A stretch of 64,000 bases of DNA, taken from 66-474 sp040388785 (GTDB taxonomy: Bacteria; Pseudomonadota; Gammaproteobacteria; Xanthomonadales; Rhodanobacteraceae). The DNA lies in the NCBI GenBank assembly GCA_040388785.1, contig JAZKBD010000044.1, forward strand, positions 4,708 through 68,707, in the 5' to 3' direction. The notes below the pieces were generated by a model. The model had not been told where the DNA came from. It saw nothing but the letters and a program-made list of their open reading frames with translations, and ran no database searches. Positions 37,388-46,180 of the stretch are shown here, one piece after another. The position numbers and the translations under genes are program-made. Position 1 is the first letter of the stretch; each line of letters opens with the position of its first letter.

Positions 37388-38278
37388 ATGAAGACCAGTC
37401 AAAGCGGCATCTTCAGTCTGGGCACGTCGTCGCACGTGTATCTGGAATGGGACATCGCGAACGGTCGAACGGCCGCGGAACTGGTGACGGCCATCGCTTC
37501 GCTGCGCGAGCCGCGGACGACGATCGGCGGCGTCAACCTGGTGTCGGGTTTCCGGCCCGAACTGTGGAGCCAGGTGGCACCGGACGATGCGCCCACCGGA
37601 CTGCACGGATTCAACCAGGCCATCGCCGGTGCGGAAGGCTTCACGATGCCGGCAACGCAGCACGATGCGGTGATCTGGCTGTCCGGCAGCGCGTATGACG
37701 TGCTGTTCGACACCGCGCATCAGGTGATTTCCGATTTCAAGGGTCTCGCGTCCGTCGCGGAAGAGACCACGAGCTGGCCGTATCGTCACGACCGCGACCT
37801 GACCGGCTTCATCGACGGCAGCGAAAATCCATCGCTGGTCGAGGCGCCGGAGGTGGTCGGCATTCCGGAAGGCAAACCGGGCGCCGGCGGCACGGTACTG
37901 CTGCTGCAGAAGTGGATTCACGACTCGGCGCAGTGGGAATCGCTTTCGGTGCACGACCAGGAACAGGTGATGGGACGCAGCAAGCCCGACAGCATCGAAC
38001 TCGACCACAAGCCCGAGACTTCGCATGTGGCGCGCACCGACCAGGACACCTTCGGCCACATCTTCAGGCGCAACATGCCGTTCGGTACCACGACCCGCCA
38101 CGGCACCATGTTCGTCGGATTCTGCGCGGAGCAACGACCGCTCGCCGCGATGCTGGAAAGCATGGCCGGCATGACGAACGGCGTGCGCGATGCGCTGACG
38201 CGCTACACGCGCCCGCTCACCGGCGCGTACTACTTCGTGCCTTCGAGCGAGCGCTTGCGCGAAGCCGCTACGGGTTAG
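37388..38278 (+). CDS. Dyp-type (dye-decolorising) haem peroxidase
   Basis: A 296-residue member of the DyP family closest in size to the YfeX/TyrA-like class. The GXXDG signature is in LTGFIDGSENPS (about residue 140), the proximal-His region in ETSHVARTDQDTFGHI, and the distal Arg in RRNMPFG; GTMFVGFCAEQRPLAAML follows. It has no signal peptide, so it acts in the cytosol or an encapsulin; no encapsulin gene is in the window. It ends convergently with, and overlaps by 11 nt, the hybrid kinase gene. Confidence 0.92.
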   Translation: MKTSQSGIFSLGTSSHVYLEWDIANGRTAAELVTAIASLREPRTTIGGVNLVSGFRPELWSQVAPDDAPTGLHGFNQAIAGAEGFTMPATQHDAVIWLSGSAYDVLFDTAHQVISDFKGLASVAEETTSWPYRHDRDLTGFIDGSENPSLVEAPEVVGIPEGKPGAGGTVLLLQKWIHDSAQWESLSVHDQEQVMGRSKPDSIELDHKPETSHVARTDQDTFGHIFRRNMPFGTTTRHGTMFVGFCAEQRPLAAMLESMAGMTNGVRDALTRYTRPLTGAYYFVPSSERLREAATG

Positions 38279-39995
38279 CCGGCTTCTCCGCAGCCCTCGC
38301 CAGCCGGGTGGCTTCGTCGAGGCGCTCCAGGCTCACCGGCTTGAGCAGGTGTGCATCGAAGCCAGCTTCTGCCGCACGGGCCAGGTCGCTCGCCTGGCCG
38401 AAACCGGTGAGCGCGACGAGCCTGAGGTTTTCGAGACCCTTGGTGGCGCGCAGCCGGCGCGCGAGTTCGTAACCGTCCATTTGTGGCAGGCTGATGTCGA
38501 TCAGTGCCAGTGCCGGCTTGAAGTCGACAGCGGCGTCCAGCGCGTCCGCACCATCACGCGCAACGCGTGTTTCGAAGCCCTGCGCCTGCAGCAGTTCCGC
38601 AAGGCTGTCCGCCGCGGGAGCGTAGTCGTCGACGATCAGGATCCGCGTTCGATTTTGATCGCGGACGACTTCGCCCGGCTCCATTTGCGGCCGCGGAGGC
38701 GCGGCGCCCCGCGGTCCTGCAAGCGGCAGCCGCACGATGAATTCGCTGCCGCGGCCGCGGCCCTCGCTGCGAGCTTCGACGCTGCCACCATGCAACTTCA
38801 CCAGGTTGTGCACGATCGAGAGCCCCAGCCCCAGCCCGTTGCGCGAGCGTTCGATGGATCGCGGGTCCTGCGTGAACATGTCGAAGATGTGCGGCCGCAG
38901 CGCCGGATCGATGCCGATGCCCGAATCGCGCACGCGAACCGTGGCCTGGCCGTTTTCGACGGCGGCGCCCACGACGATCGTCGAACGGGGCGGCGAATAC
39001 TTGGCAGCGTTGCCCAGCAGGTTGGCGAACACCTGCATCAGCCGCCGCCGGTCGCCATCGACCACCAGCGAGGCCGCGACGGACATCTCGATCTGCTGCC
39101 GGCTCTCTTCGAGCATGGGGCGTATCGCTTCGATCGCGCGCAGGATCGTGTCGCCCAGATCCTGCGGCGTCTTTTGAAGATCCAGCTTGCCGTGCACGAT
39201 GCGCGCCACGTCGAGCAGGTCGTCGACCATGCCCTGGAGGTGTTTGATCTGCGCCTCGATGAGCGCGCGCTCCCCGGCCAGTGCGTCGGGGTGACGAAGC
39301 CGCATCAATTCCAGGATGCTCACGATCGGCTGCAGCGGATTGCGCAGCTCATGGCCCAGCATCGCCAGGAACTCGTCTTTCGCGCGGTTCGCCTGCTCGA
39401 GCAGTGCATGGTTTTCGCGCAGCGTCGCCGCGGCGCGTTCGCGTGCCTCGCGTTCCCGATGGTGCGTGATGATGAGGGCGGCGGTATGCGTCAGGCTTGC
39501 GGCCATTTCGTGATCGCGCGCCGTCGCGCTGCGCGCCTGCCGGCAGTACATCGCGAACACACCGAGGAACTCGCCTCCGGCAGTTCGAATCGGGAATGAC
39601 CAGCAGGCGCGGATGTCGAGCGCCCGCGCCACGGAAAGCCATGGCGTCCAGCGCGGCTCGATCGCCACGTCGGGAATAATGACTGGTTGCGCGGTGGGAA
39701 GGGTCATTGCGCGCGCCAGAGAATCCGCATCGACGTCGGAACCGTTCGCCGAGTGCGCACGGTCTTCATCCAGGCCGGCGACGTGATGCAGCGCGGTGCC
39801 CGCTGCATCGAACAGGTAAATGGCGCACCGAAGGTCCGGGTCGTGCGCGCAAGCGCCGCGGATCAATGGATCCAGCGATGCCGCGAGCGCCGCATCGGCG
39901 AGGGCGGCGTGCAGGGCTTCGTTCTGCGCGGCGATCCAGCCGTCGTTCGCGCGCAGCGCGGATTCGGCACCGCTGCCGGAACCTGGATCAGACAA
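38268..39995 (-). CDS. hybrid sensor histidine kinase (GAF-HisKA-HATPase-receiver)
   Basis: A 575-residue soluble kinase. An N-terminal GAF-like sensor (about 30-185; CAIYLFDAAGTALHHVAG and CWSFPIRTAGGEFLGVFAMY), a coiled linker, HisKA with FLAMLGHELRNPLQPI, HATPase with NLLGNAAKYSPP, DSGIGI and GLGLGLSIVHNLV, and a C-terminal receiver with Asp in LALIDISLPQMDG. No membrane helices. The frame opens at TTG 39995, 21 bp after the CsbD-like gene; no ATG gives a full GAF domain. The receiver may pass phosphate to a separate protein. It is the likely sensor of the nearby stress genes (inference). Confidence 0.88.
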   Translation of the reverse strand: MSDPGSGSGAESALRANDGWIAAQNEALHAALADAALAASLDPLIRGACAHDPDLRCAIYLFDAAGTALHHVAGLDEDRAHSANGSDVDADSLARAMTLPTAQPVIIPDVAIEPRWTPWLSVARALDIRACWSFPIRTAGGEFLGVFAMYCRQARSATARDHEMAASLTHTAALIITHHREREARERAAATLRENHALLEQANRAKDEFLAMLGHELRNPLQPIVSILELMRLRHPDALAGERALIEAQIKHLQGMVDDLLDVARIVHGKLDLQKTPQDLGDTILRAIEAIRPMLEESRQQIEMSVAASLVVDGDRRRLMQVFANLLGNAAKYSPPRSTIVVGAAVENGQATVRVRDSGIGIDPALRPHIFDMFTQDPRSIERSRNGLGLGLSIVHNLVKLHGGSVEARSEGRGRGSEFIVRLPLAGPRGAAPPRPQMEPGEVVRDQNRTRILIVDDYAPAADSLAELLQAQGFETRVARDGADALDAAVDFKPALALIDISLPQMDGYELARRLRATKGLENLRLVALTGFGQASDLARAAEAGFDAHLLKPVSLERLDEATRLARAAEKPANP

Positions 39996-40016
39996 GGGCG
40001 GACATCCCCGTGCTCC

Positions 40017-40319
40017 TCAAAGTTCGCTCTCGAACTCGAAGACCTGCAACAACGCCTCGCGGCGATCGACGCCGTAGCGTTGCTGCAGCAAACTGGCAAG
40101 GTAAGCGGCATTGCCGCCCGGGCATCCCACATCTTCCCGGGTCAGCTTGCGCCAGCGGCGCCGAAGTCTTTCACCGAGCTGGCTCCATTCGTCCCTGATC
40201 CTGTCCTGGGTCAGGTGCACGTCCTGGCCGGAAAGACCGAACGAAGGCGAACCCACGACTGGCTCCTTTGCTGCGAAGCGGTGACGAGGAATGGCGGAAA
40301 AGCATGCGTCGAGCTTCAT
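40017..40319 (-). CDS. CsbD-like stress protein
   Basis: A 100-residue protein. The C-terminal part has the layout of CsbD-family general-stress proteins: QDRIRDEWSQLGERLRRRWRKLTREDV, then NAAYLASLLQQRYGVDRREALLQVFEFE. The N-terminal 40 residues are poorly conserved. A very strong Shine-Dalgarno (AAGGAGGAG, 7 nt) marks ATG 40319. It lies 21 bp upstream of the hybrid kinase and should be co-transcribed with it. CsbD proteins accumulate in stress and stationary phase; their molecular role is unknown. Confidence 0.75.
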   Translation of the reverse strand: MKLDACFSAIPRHRFAAKEPVVGSPSFGLSGQDVHLTQDRIRDEWSQLGERLRRRWRKLTREDVGCPGGNAAYLASLLQQRYGVDRREALLQVFEFESEL

Positions 40320-40484
40320 GGTGTTTCTCCTCCTTGAAGGAAACTCCAAACCCGGTGGCGGCGCGGCATCACCTCTGCACGCCCGGGTCGAGCCAGGCTT
40401 CGGCCGGACGGCATGCGTCTCGATTCCGGGGCCCGCGGGGCGATGAGGTTATCGCCGGGAAATGGCCGCGCGACAGACGCGCCG

Positions 40485-40513
40485 CTACCATTTCGGCTGG
40501 TAGTTTTCTACCA
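40485..40513. promoter_or_regulatory. three alternating CTACCA/TGGTAG half-sites
   Basis: CTACCA (40485-40490), TGGTAG (40498-40503) and CTACCA (40508-40513) alternate with 7- and 4-bp spacers, so two overlapping palindromes share the central half-site (the inner one is CTGGTAG-TTTT-CTACCAG). They lie in the divergent promoter between the CsbD-like gene and the PAS-LuxR gene, 73 bp before the latter. A LuxR-type dimer site is the natural guess. Confidence 0.6.
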
Positions 40514-40585
40514 GTCAAAAAGACGCGTGCATCGGGGCCCGATCCGGCGTGACAATGCACGGTCCCGGCAGCAATCGCGCACCCG

Positions 40586-42058
40586 ATGGCCCCCAGAAAA
40601 CCCACGCGTCGCGGCGTCGATCGCGGACAGCTTCAGCAAATCATCGCGGGGCTTTCCGAGGGCGTGCTGCTGATCGACCCGGCCGGCGCGATCGTGTGGG
40701 CCAACGAGGCGGCGCTGACGATGCACGGCTGCGCCCAGCTGGAGGAACTCGGCACGACCGCCGCAGGGTACCGCAAGCGGTTCGTCCTGAAATACCTCAA
40801 CCACCGCACGCTCACCGCAAAGCAGTATCCGCTCGCGCGGGTGATTGCGGGCGAGCGTTTTGCCGGGCTGACCGTGCAGGTCACGCATCGCGACGGCGAT
40901 TCCTGCCGCGTACACGAAGTTCGCAGCCTCAAGCTGATCAATGCGGATCGGCAGGTCGAATCCCTCGCGCTGGTGATCCGCGACATCACGCAGCGGGTAA
41001 GCGCGGAAGAACTTTTCGAGCGGACCTTCGCGGCCAATCCGGCCCCCGCCCTGATCTGCCGCCTTGCCGACCGGCGCTATGTCAAGGTCAACCAGGGATT
41101 CCTGGACATGACCGGTTACGCGCGCGACGACGTGATCGGTTGCGCGTTCGCCGCTCTCGACGTGCTGCAGGACGCCGAGCACCGCGACGAGGCAATGCGT
41201 GCGTTCGAGGAGCACCGCAGCATCCCGCAACAGGAAGCTTCGCTGCCCGTGAACGGCGGCGACACGAAATTCGTGATCGTCGCGGGGCAGTCGATCGAGG
41301 TCTGCGACGAGCCTTGCATGCTGTTCACCTTCAACGATCTGGAGGCGCGCAAGAAGGCGGAACTTTCATTGCGGCAGAGCGAGGAAAGGTTCGCCAAGGC
41401 CTTCCGGCTGGCGCCGGTGCCGATGATGGTCTGCGGGCTGCCGGCGCTGCGCATCCTGGAGATCAACGACGCGTTCGCGGCGGTGACCGGCCATCAGCGC
41501 GACGACGTACTGGGCAAGGCAAGCGCGGAACTCGACCTGTGGAAGGATGTCACGGCCTACCGCCAGCTTCGTTCCGCGCTGGAAGCGCACCAGGACATCC
41601 GCAACCTCGACATCGCGATCCGCACCCGCGGCGGCGCCGTGGTCGACGGCTTGCTTTCGGCCGAGCCGGTCACGATCCAGAACGAAGCGTGCGTGCTGTT
41701 CGTGGTGCAGGACATCACCGAACGCAAGCGCTCGGAAATGGACCTGGTCGCCGCGATCGAGACGGTGATGAAGGACACGAGCTGGTTCAGCCGCACCGTG
41801 ATGGAAAAGCTGGCGCAGATCCGCCACCCCGACGGCGTCAATGGCGCAAAGGGCGAGCTGGGCGCGCTGACGCCGCGCGAACGCGAGGTGCTCGGCCTGA
41901 TCTGCAAGGGACACGGTGATGCGGAAATCGCCGCACTGCTGAAACTTTCGCGCAACACCGTGCGCAACCACGTCGCGACCCTGTACGCGAAGATCGGCGT
42001 GAACCGCCGCAGCGCGGCCGTGGTGTGGGGACGCGAGCGCGGGCTGGCGGGGTACTGA
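40586..42058 (+). CDS. three-PAS-domain LuxR-type transcriptional regulator
   Basis: A 490-residue protein with no receiver domain. Three PAS units (about 18-140, GLSEGVLLIDPAGAIVWANEAA; about 148-262, FAANPAPALICRLADRRYVKVNQGFLDMTGY; about 275-390, APVPMMVCGLPALRILEINDAFAAVTGH) each end with the DIT/NDLEAR-type linker. The C-terminal GerE helix-turn-helix reads LTPREREVLGLICKGHGDAEIAALLKLSRNTVRNHVATLYAKIGVNRRSA. PAS-LuxR proteins sense ligands, redox or light directly. The ATG at 40586 is the first that gives the whole first PAS. It faces the CsbD-kinase operon across a shared palindromic site. Confidence 0.88.
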   Translation: MAPRKPTRRGVDRGQLQQIIAGLSEGVLLIDPAGAIVWANEAALTMHGCAQLEELGTTAAGYRKRFVLKYLNHRTLTAKQYPLARVIAGERFAGLTVQVTHRDGDSCRVHEVRSLKLINADRQVESLALVIRDITQRVSAEELFERTFAANPAPALICRLADRRYVKVNQGFLDMTGYARDDVIGCAFAALDVLQDAEHRDEAMRAFEEHRSIPQQEASLPVNGGDTKFVIVAGQSIEVCDEPCMLFTFNDLEARKKAELSLRQSEERFAKAFRLAPVPMMVCGLPALRILEINDAFAAVTGHQRDDVLGKASAELDLWKDVTAYRQLRSALEAHQDIRNLDIAIRTRGGAVVDGLLSAEPVTIQNEACVLFVVQDITERKRSEMDLVAAIETVMKDTSWFSRTVMEKLAQIRHPDGVNGAKGELGALTPREREVLGLICKGHGDAEIAALLKLSRNTVRNHVATLYAKIGVNRRSAAVVWGRERGLAGY

Positions 42059-42115
42059 GGTTCCGGCCGCGGATGCGCCGTGCGCCCCCGAACCCGCGGG
42101 AAAGTTGAAACAACC

Positions 42116-42188
42116 TGCCGGAAGAGGGAATCGAACCCCCGACCCACGCATTACGAATGCGTTGCTCTACCAGCTGAGCTATTCCGGC
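42116..42188 (-). tRNA. tRNA-Thr(CGT)
   Basis: Minus-strand cloverleaf of 73 nt: acceptor GCCGGAA / TTCCGGC, D-arm GCTCAGCTGGTAGAGC, anticodon stem ACGCA / TGCGT with loop TTCGTAA giving anticodon CGT (reads ACG), T-arm GGGGG TTCGATT CCCTC, discriminator A. The CCA end is not encoded, unlike the tRNA-Val in this window. Confidence 0.97.
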
Positions 42189-42203
42189 ACAGGCGAACCG
42201 CCT

Positions 42204-42232
42204 AGTTTACGAGCGCATACCTCGACGCGCAA
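42204..42232 (-). promoter_or_regulatory. sigma-70 promoter of tRNA-Thr
   Basis: On the minus strand TTGCGC (42232-42227) and TAAACT (42209-42204) are separated by 17 bp; the -10 ends 15 bp before the tRNA. Confidence 0.6.
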
Positions 42233-42302
42233 CGCGAGCGCGTCGCGAGGGAAATCGGCAAGCTGGCCACGCGTCGCCAGACTTGTCCATGCGCAGTGCA
42301 TA

Positions 42303-43946
42303 ATGCCGCGCGTGGCAAGCCCGTCCCTCAAAAACCAGAACGTCCTCGTCCGGCGCAGCACGGATCACGTCCGGCGCGAGCTGCGCGTGCTCGACGTTTA
42401 CCGGGTGTTCCAGGCGCTGGTCTACAGCGTCCTGTCACTGAGCAGCCTCGCCTTCACGTGGATGCCGCTGCGCGGGCCGCTGCTCGCGCGCAGCACCGCG
42501 CTGGTTTACCTGTTGTTCGCCCTGCTGGTGCTGGCGCGTGACCTGCGCGGTGCGCGTGCACTGCTGATCAGTGCCAGCGCGTTCCTGTGCGTGGACGTGC
42601 TGGCTGCGTTTCTTGCCGCCGTCACCATTCCCGCCGCGCACACCGGCATCGCGTTGATGCTGGTGATCAACGTCGGCGCCGCCGCGCTGCTGCTGTCGCC
42701 ACGTCTCGGCGGCCTGTTCGCGGCGCTGGCGACGCTGGCGATGATCGCGCAGGCGTTGCTGGTGACGGGCGGAACCGATGTCGGCCTCGCGCTCCTGGAA
42801 GCCGGCCTGTTCGGCGTGTTCTACTTCGCCATCGCCGCACTGTGCTTCGCGCTGGGCAGCCAGATGCGCGCCAGCGAGGCGCTGGCCGAACAGCGCGGCA
42901 GCGATCTCGCCAACCTCGCCCAGGTCAACGACCTGATCATCCGGCGCATGCGCACCGGCGTATTGCTGGTGGATGACGCCAACCACATCCACCAGATCAA
43001 CGAATCGGCGTGGATGCTGATGGGCAACCCGGGCGTCGAGCAGCGCGACCTCGGCAGCGTGGCGCCGGAACTTTCGCGTCGCCTCTACCACTGGCGCACG
43101 ACCCACGAGCACGATCCCACCGCGGTCGCGCTGACCGAGAGCGCACCGGAGATCATCCCGCGCTTCACGCGCCTGTCGGCGCACGACGATTCGTTCGTGC
43201 TGATTTTCCTGGACGACACCTCGCTGGTGTCACAGCGCGCCGAGCAGCTCACCTTGACCACGCTGGGGCGGTTGTCGGCGTCGATCGCGCACGAGATCCG
43301 CAATCCGCTGGCGGCGATCCGCTACTCGGCGCAGCTGCTGGCCGAATCCGAGCTCATCAGCGAAGCCGACCAGCGCATGGTCGAGATCATCAACAACCAT
43401 TGCGGGCGCGTGAACGAGATCATCGAGAACATCCTGCAGTTGTCGCGGCGCGAGCGTTCGCGCCCCGAGTCGCTGGACCTCAATCACTGGGCGGTGCGCT
43501 TCGTCGACGAATACAAGGAAGCCAACGATGTCGGCCAGGACAGCCTGCGTCCGCTGCTGTACCCGCGCCCGGTCGAGGCGCTGGCCGATTCGCAGCACTT
43601 GCAGCAGGTGGTGTGGAACCTGGTGCAGAACGCGCTGCGTTACGGACGGCTTCCGGACGAGCCGGCGCGCGTGATGGTGGTGGCGCGGCTGGCCAGCGAC
43701 AATGGGCCTCCGCTGCTGGAAGTGATCGACCGCGGCCCCGGCATTCCGCCCAAGGTCGCCGCGCAGATCTTCGAGCCGTTCTTCACCACGCACGAGTACG
43801 GGACGGGGCTTGGCCTGTATCTCGCCAAGCAGATGTGCGAGGCCAACCAGGCCAACCTCGAATACGTGCCGGTGGCCGGCGGCGGCAGCTGCTTCCGCAT
43901 CACCCTGACAGCGCCCGTGCGCATGCCGGTGGGTTCGGAAGCGTGA
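42303..43946 (+). CDS. pilS: two-component sensor kinase PilS
   Basis: A 547-residue histidine kinase. Six membrane helices fill about residues 35-190, then a PAS segment (IIRRMRTGVLLVDDANHIHQINESAW), HisKA with LGRLSASIAHEIRNPLAAIRYSAQLLAES, and HATPase with VWNLVQNALRYG, VIDRGPGIPP and TGLGLYLAKQM. This is the PilS architecture, which senses pilin in the membrane and controls type IV pilus genes. The frame stays open upstream through the tRNA-Thr; ATG 42303 is the first start outside it. pilR follows 83 bp later. No pilin gene is in the window. Confidence 0.9.
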   Translation: MPRVASPSLKNQNVLVRRSTDHVRRELRVLDVYRVFQALVYSVLSLSSLAFTWMPLRGPLLARSTALVYLLFALLVLARDLRGARALLISASAFLCVDVLAAFLAAVTIPAAHTGIALMLVINVGAAALLLSPRLGGLFAALATLAMIAQALLVTGGTDVGLALLEAGLFGVFYFAIAALCFALGSQMRASEALAEQRGSDLANLAQVNDLIIRRMRTGVLLVDDANHIHQINESAWMLMGNPGVEQRDLGSVAPELSRRLYHWRTTHEHDPTAVALTESAPEIIPRFTRLSAHDDSFVLIFLDDTSLVSQRAEQLTLTTLGRLSASIAHEIRNPLAAIRYSAQLLAESELISEADQRMVEIINNHCGRVNEIIENILQLSRRERSRPESLDLNHWAVRFVDEYKEANDVGQDSLRPLLYPRPVEALADSQHLQQVVWNLVQNALRYGRLPDEPARVMVVARLASDNGPPLLEVIDRGPGIPPKVAAQIFEPFFTTHEYGTGLGLYLAKQMCEANQANLEYVPVAGGGSCFRITLTAPVRMPVGSEA

Positions 43947-44029
43947 CGCGCCGCGATCGCGGCATGGCAACGCGGCGGCCGTCGCGCTAACCTCAAGCGA
44001 GAGGGTAACAGGACGCAAGGCGGGGAAGC

Positions 44030-45418
44030 ATGGCCAAACAAACGGTACTGGTCGTCGACGACGAACGCGACATCCGCGAGCTGCTCACCATCACACTGGG
44101 CCGCATGGATCTCGATGTCGATACCGCCGCGAACGTCGGCGACGCGAAACGCATGCTGGCGGAAGCGCATTACGACCTGTGCTTCACCGACATGCGCCTG
44201 CCCGACGGCACCGGGCAGGAACTGATCGAACTGATCGCGCGCAATCATCCTGAAACGCCGATCGCGATGATCACGGCATACGGCAACGTCGAAGCGGCCG
44301 TCGATGCATTGAAGGCGGGCGCGTTCGATTTCGTCAGCAAGCCGGTCGACATCCACATGCTGCGACGGCTGGTGCAGAGCGCGCTGCGCGCCGGACAGGC
44401 ACCCGAACAGGCTGGCGGCGAGCAGATCACGGCCAGCCGCCTGGTCGGCGATTCGCAGATCATGAAAGAGGTGCGCGCACGCATCGCCAAGCTCGCGCGC
44501 AGCCAGGCGCCGATCTACATCTCCGGCGAATCCGGCGTGGGCAAGGAACTGGTGGCGCGCTCGATCCACGAACTCGGACCGCGTGCGGTCGGACCATTCG
44601 TGCCGGTGAACTGCGGCGCGATTCCTTCCGAATTGATGGAAAGCGAATTCTTCGGCCACAAGAAGGGTTCGTTCACCGGCGCGCACGCCGACAAGGAAGG
44701 CCTGTTCCAGACCGCGCATGGCGGCACGCTGTTCCTCGACGAAGTCGCGGAACTGCCGCTGCACATGCAGGTGAAACTCTTGCGCGTGATCCAGGAAAAA
44801 GCCGTGCGTCCGATCGGCGGGCGCGGCGAAGTGCCGGTCGATGTGCGCATCCTTTCCGCCACCCACAAGGATCTCGGCCGCCTGACCCAGAACGGCCAGT
44901 TCCGGCAGGATCTTTACTACCGCATCAACGTGATCGAATTGCGCGTGCCGCCGCTGCGCGAACGCGGCGGCGACATCGCGGTGCTGGCGAAACACATCTT
45001 GAAGCGCATGGCCGAGCAGGCCGGCACGCCCGCGCCCACCTTGCAACCCGCGGCGCTGAAGGCGCTCACCGATTACGATTTTCCCGGCAACGTGCGCGAA
45101 CTCGAGAACGTGCTGGAACGCGCGATCGCACTGTGCGAAAACGGCCTGATCGAACCGCCCGACCTGATGCTGGACTCCGCCTCGGGCCACGACGTGGATG
45201 ATGACTTCGACGAGGAAGAGGATCGCGATGATGAATCCGGCGCCGGCGCACAAAGCGGAGGTGGCGTCGGACTCGACGACTACATCTCCAGCATCGAACG
45301 CGAGACCATCATCAAGGTGCTGAAGGAAACGCGCTACAACAAGACCGCGGCCGCGAGGAAACTGGGCATCACTTTCCGAGCGCTGCGGTACAAGTTGAAG
45401 AAGCTCGGGATCGATTGA
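44030..45418 (+). CDS. pilR: sigma-54-dependent response regulator PilR
   Basis: A 462-residue NtrC-family activator. Receiver domain (about 1-120) with Asp in CFTDMRLPDG (about residue 54), AAA+ domain (about 140-375) with Walker A GESGVGKE, the sigma-54 contact loop in the variant form GSFTGA instead of GAFTGA, Walker B LFLDEVAELP, and a Fis-type helix-turn-helix (TRYNKTAAARKLGITFRALRYKLKKLGI). A very acidic linker (DVDDDFDEEEDRDDE) precedes the DNA-binding end. It pairs with PilS and should act on sigma-54 promoters such as that of pilA. Confidence 0.94.
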   Translation: MAKQTVLVVDDERDIRELLTITLGRMDLDVDTAANVGDAKRMLAEAHYDLCFTDMRLPDGTGQELIELIARNHPETPIAMITAYGNVEAAVDALKAGAFDFVSKPVDIHMLRRLVQSALRAGQAPEQAGGEQITASRLVGDSQIMKEVRARIAKLARSQAPIYISGESGVGKELVARSIHELGPRAVGPFVPVNCGAIPSELMESEFFGHKKGSFTGAHADKEGLFQTAHGGTLFLDEVAELPLHMQVKLLRVIQEKAVRPIGGRGEVPVDVRILSATHKDLGRLTQNGQFRQDLYYRINVIELRVPPLRERGGDIAVLAKHILKRMAEQAGTPAPTLQPAALKALTDYDFPGNVRELENVLERAIALCENGLIEPPDLMLDSASGHDVDDDFDEEEDRDDESGAGAQSGGGVGLDDYISSIERETIIKVLKETRYNKTAAARKLGITFRALRYKLKKLGID

Positions 45419-45540
45419 GGATCTTCCGTGCGATCATCCGTGATCGCCGCATTGCGAAGCGTGTGGTCACGCATGCATCCACTTCGCGCAATGAAGACCA
45501 GAACGGCCATCCTTCCCGCGAAAGCGGTGGCGCCTAGGCC

Positions 45541-46152
45541 ATGAACACCCAGCGCATCGAGGCCTTCAGCGACGGCGTGTTCGCCATCGCCATCACGCTG
45601 CTCGTCCTCGACATCCGGCCACCGCAGGCCAGCGCGCACCTCGCCGCCGACCTGCTGGCGCTGTGGCCCAGCTATCTCGCCTATCTCATCAGCTTCCTGC
45701 TGATTGGCCTGATCTGGGCCAACCACCACGAAATGTTCCAGCACATCCGGCGCGTGGATCGCATGCTGATGTTCTTCAACACGCTGCTGCTGATGAATGT
45801 CGCATTCCTGCCGTTCGTCACTGCGGTGTTGTCCTCGTCGCTGCGTGAACACATCGGTTTGCGCACCGCGGTGATCCTGTACGGATCGACGCTGGTCATC
45901 GGTGGGATTTTCTTCAACGCGGTGTGGGAGTGGGCGCGCTACCGACATCGGCTGCTGGGCGATTCCATCGCGCCGGCCGATGCAAAGGCCATTGCCCGCC
46001 GGTTCATGCTCGGGCCGACGGCGTACCTCGTCGGCACCGCCATCGGCGCAGTCGTGCCGGTCCTCGGCCTCGCTTTGTTCGCGGCGCTGATCCTTTTTTA
46101 CTGGCTGCCGATCACGCACGGGCTGCATTTGTCACGTTCAGCGCCCGGCTGA
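45541..46152 (+). CDS. TMEM175/DUF1211-family potassium-channel-like protein
   Basis: A 203-residue membrane protein with five to six helices. The family hallmark RIEAFSDGVFAIAITLLVLDIRPP (FSDG with pore-lining Ile/Leu) is at the N-terminus, followed by FLLIGLIWANHHEMFQHIRRVDRMLMFFNTLLLM. Bacterial TMEM175 proteins form tetrameric K+ channels with leucine-ring filters. Gene context gives no further clue; it converges on the first GH92 gene. Confidence 0.88.
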   Translation: MNTQRIEAFSDGVFAIAITLLVLDIRPPQASAHLAADLLALWPSYLAYLISFLLIGLIWANHHEMFQHIRRVDRMLMFFNTLLLMNVAFLPFVTAVLSSSLREHIGLRTAVILYGSTLVIGGIFFNAVWEWARYRHRLLGDSIAPADAKAIARRFMLGPTAYLVGTAIGAVVPVLGLALFAALILFYWLPITHGLHLSRSAPG

Positions 46153-46180
46153 AGATGCTGCAGTATTCGCGCGCCACCGA

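Noticed and set aside
37388..38278. Encapsulin cargo system around the DyP peroxidase
   Set aside because: No encapsulin shell gene is nearby and the peroxidase lacks an obvious C-terminal targeting tail.
42105..42302. N-terminal extension of PilS by 66 codons
   Set aside because: The extension would read through the tRNA-Thr gene and its promoter; ATG 42303 gives a normal PilS.
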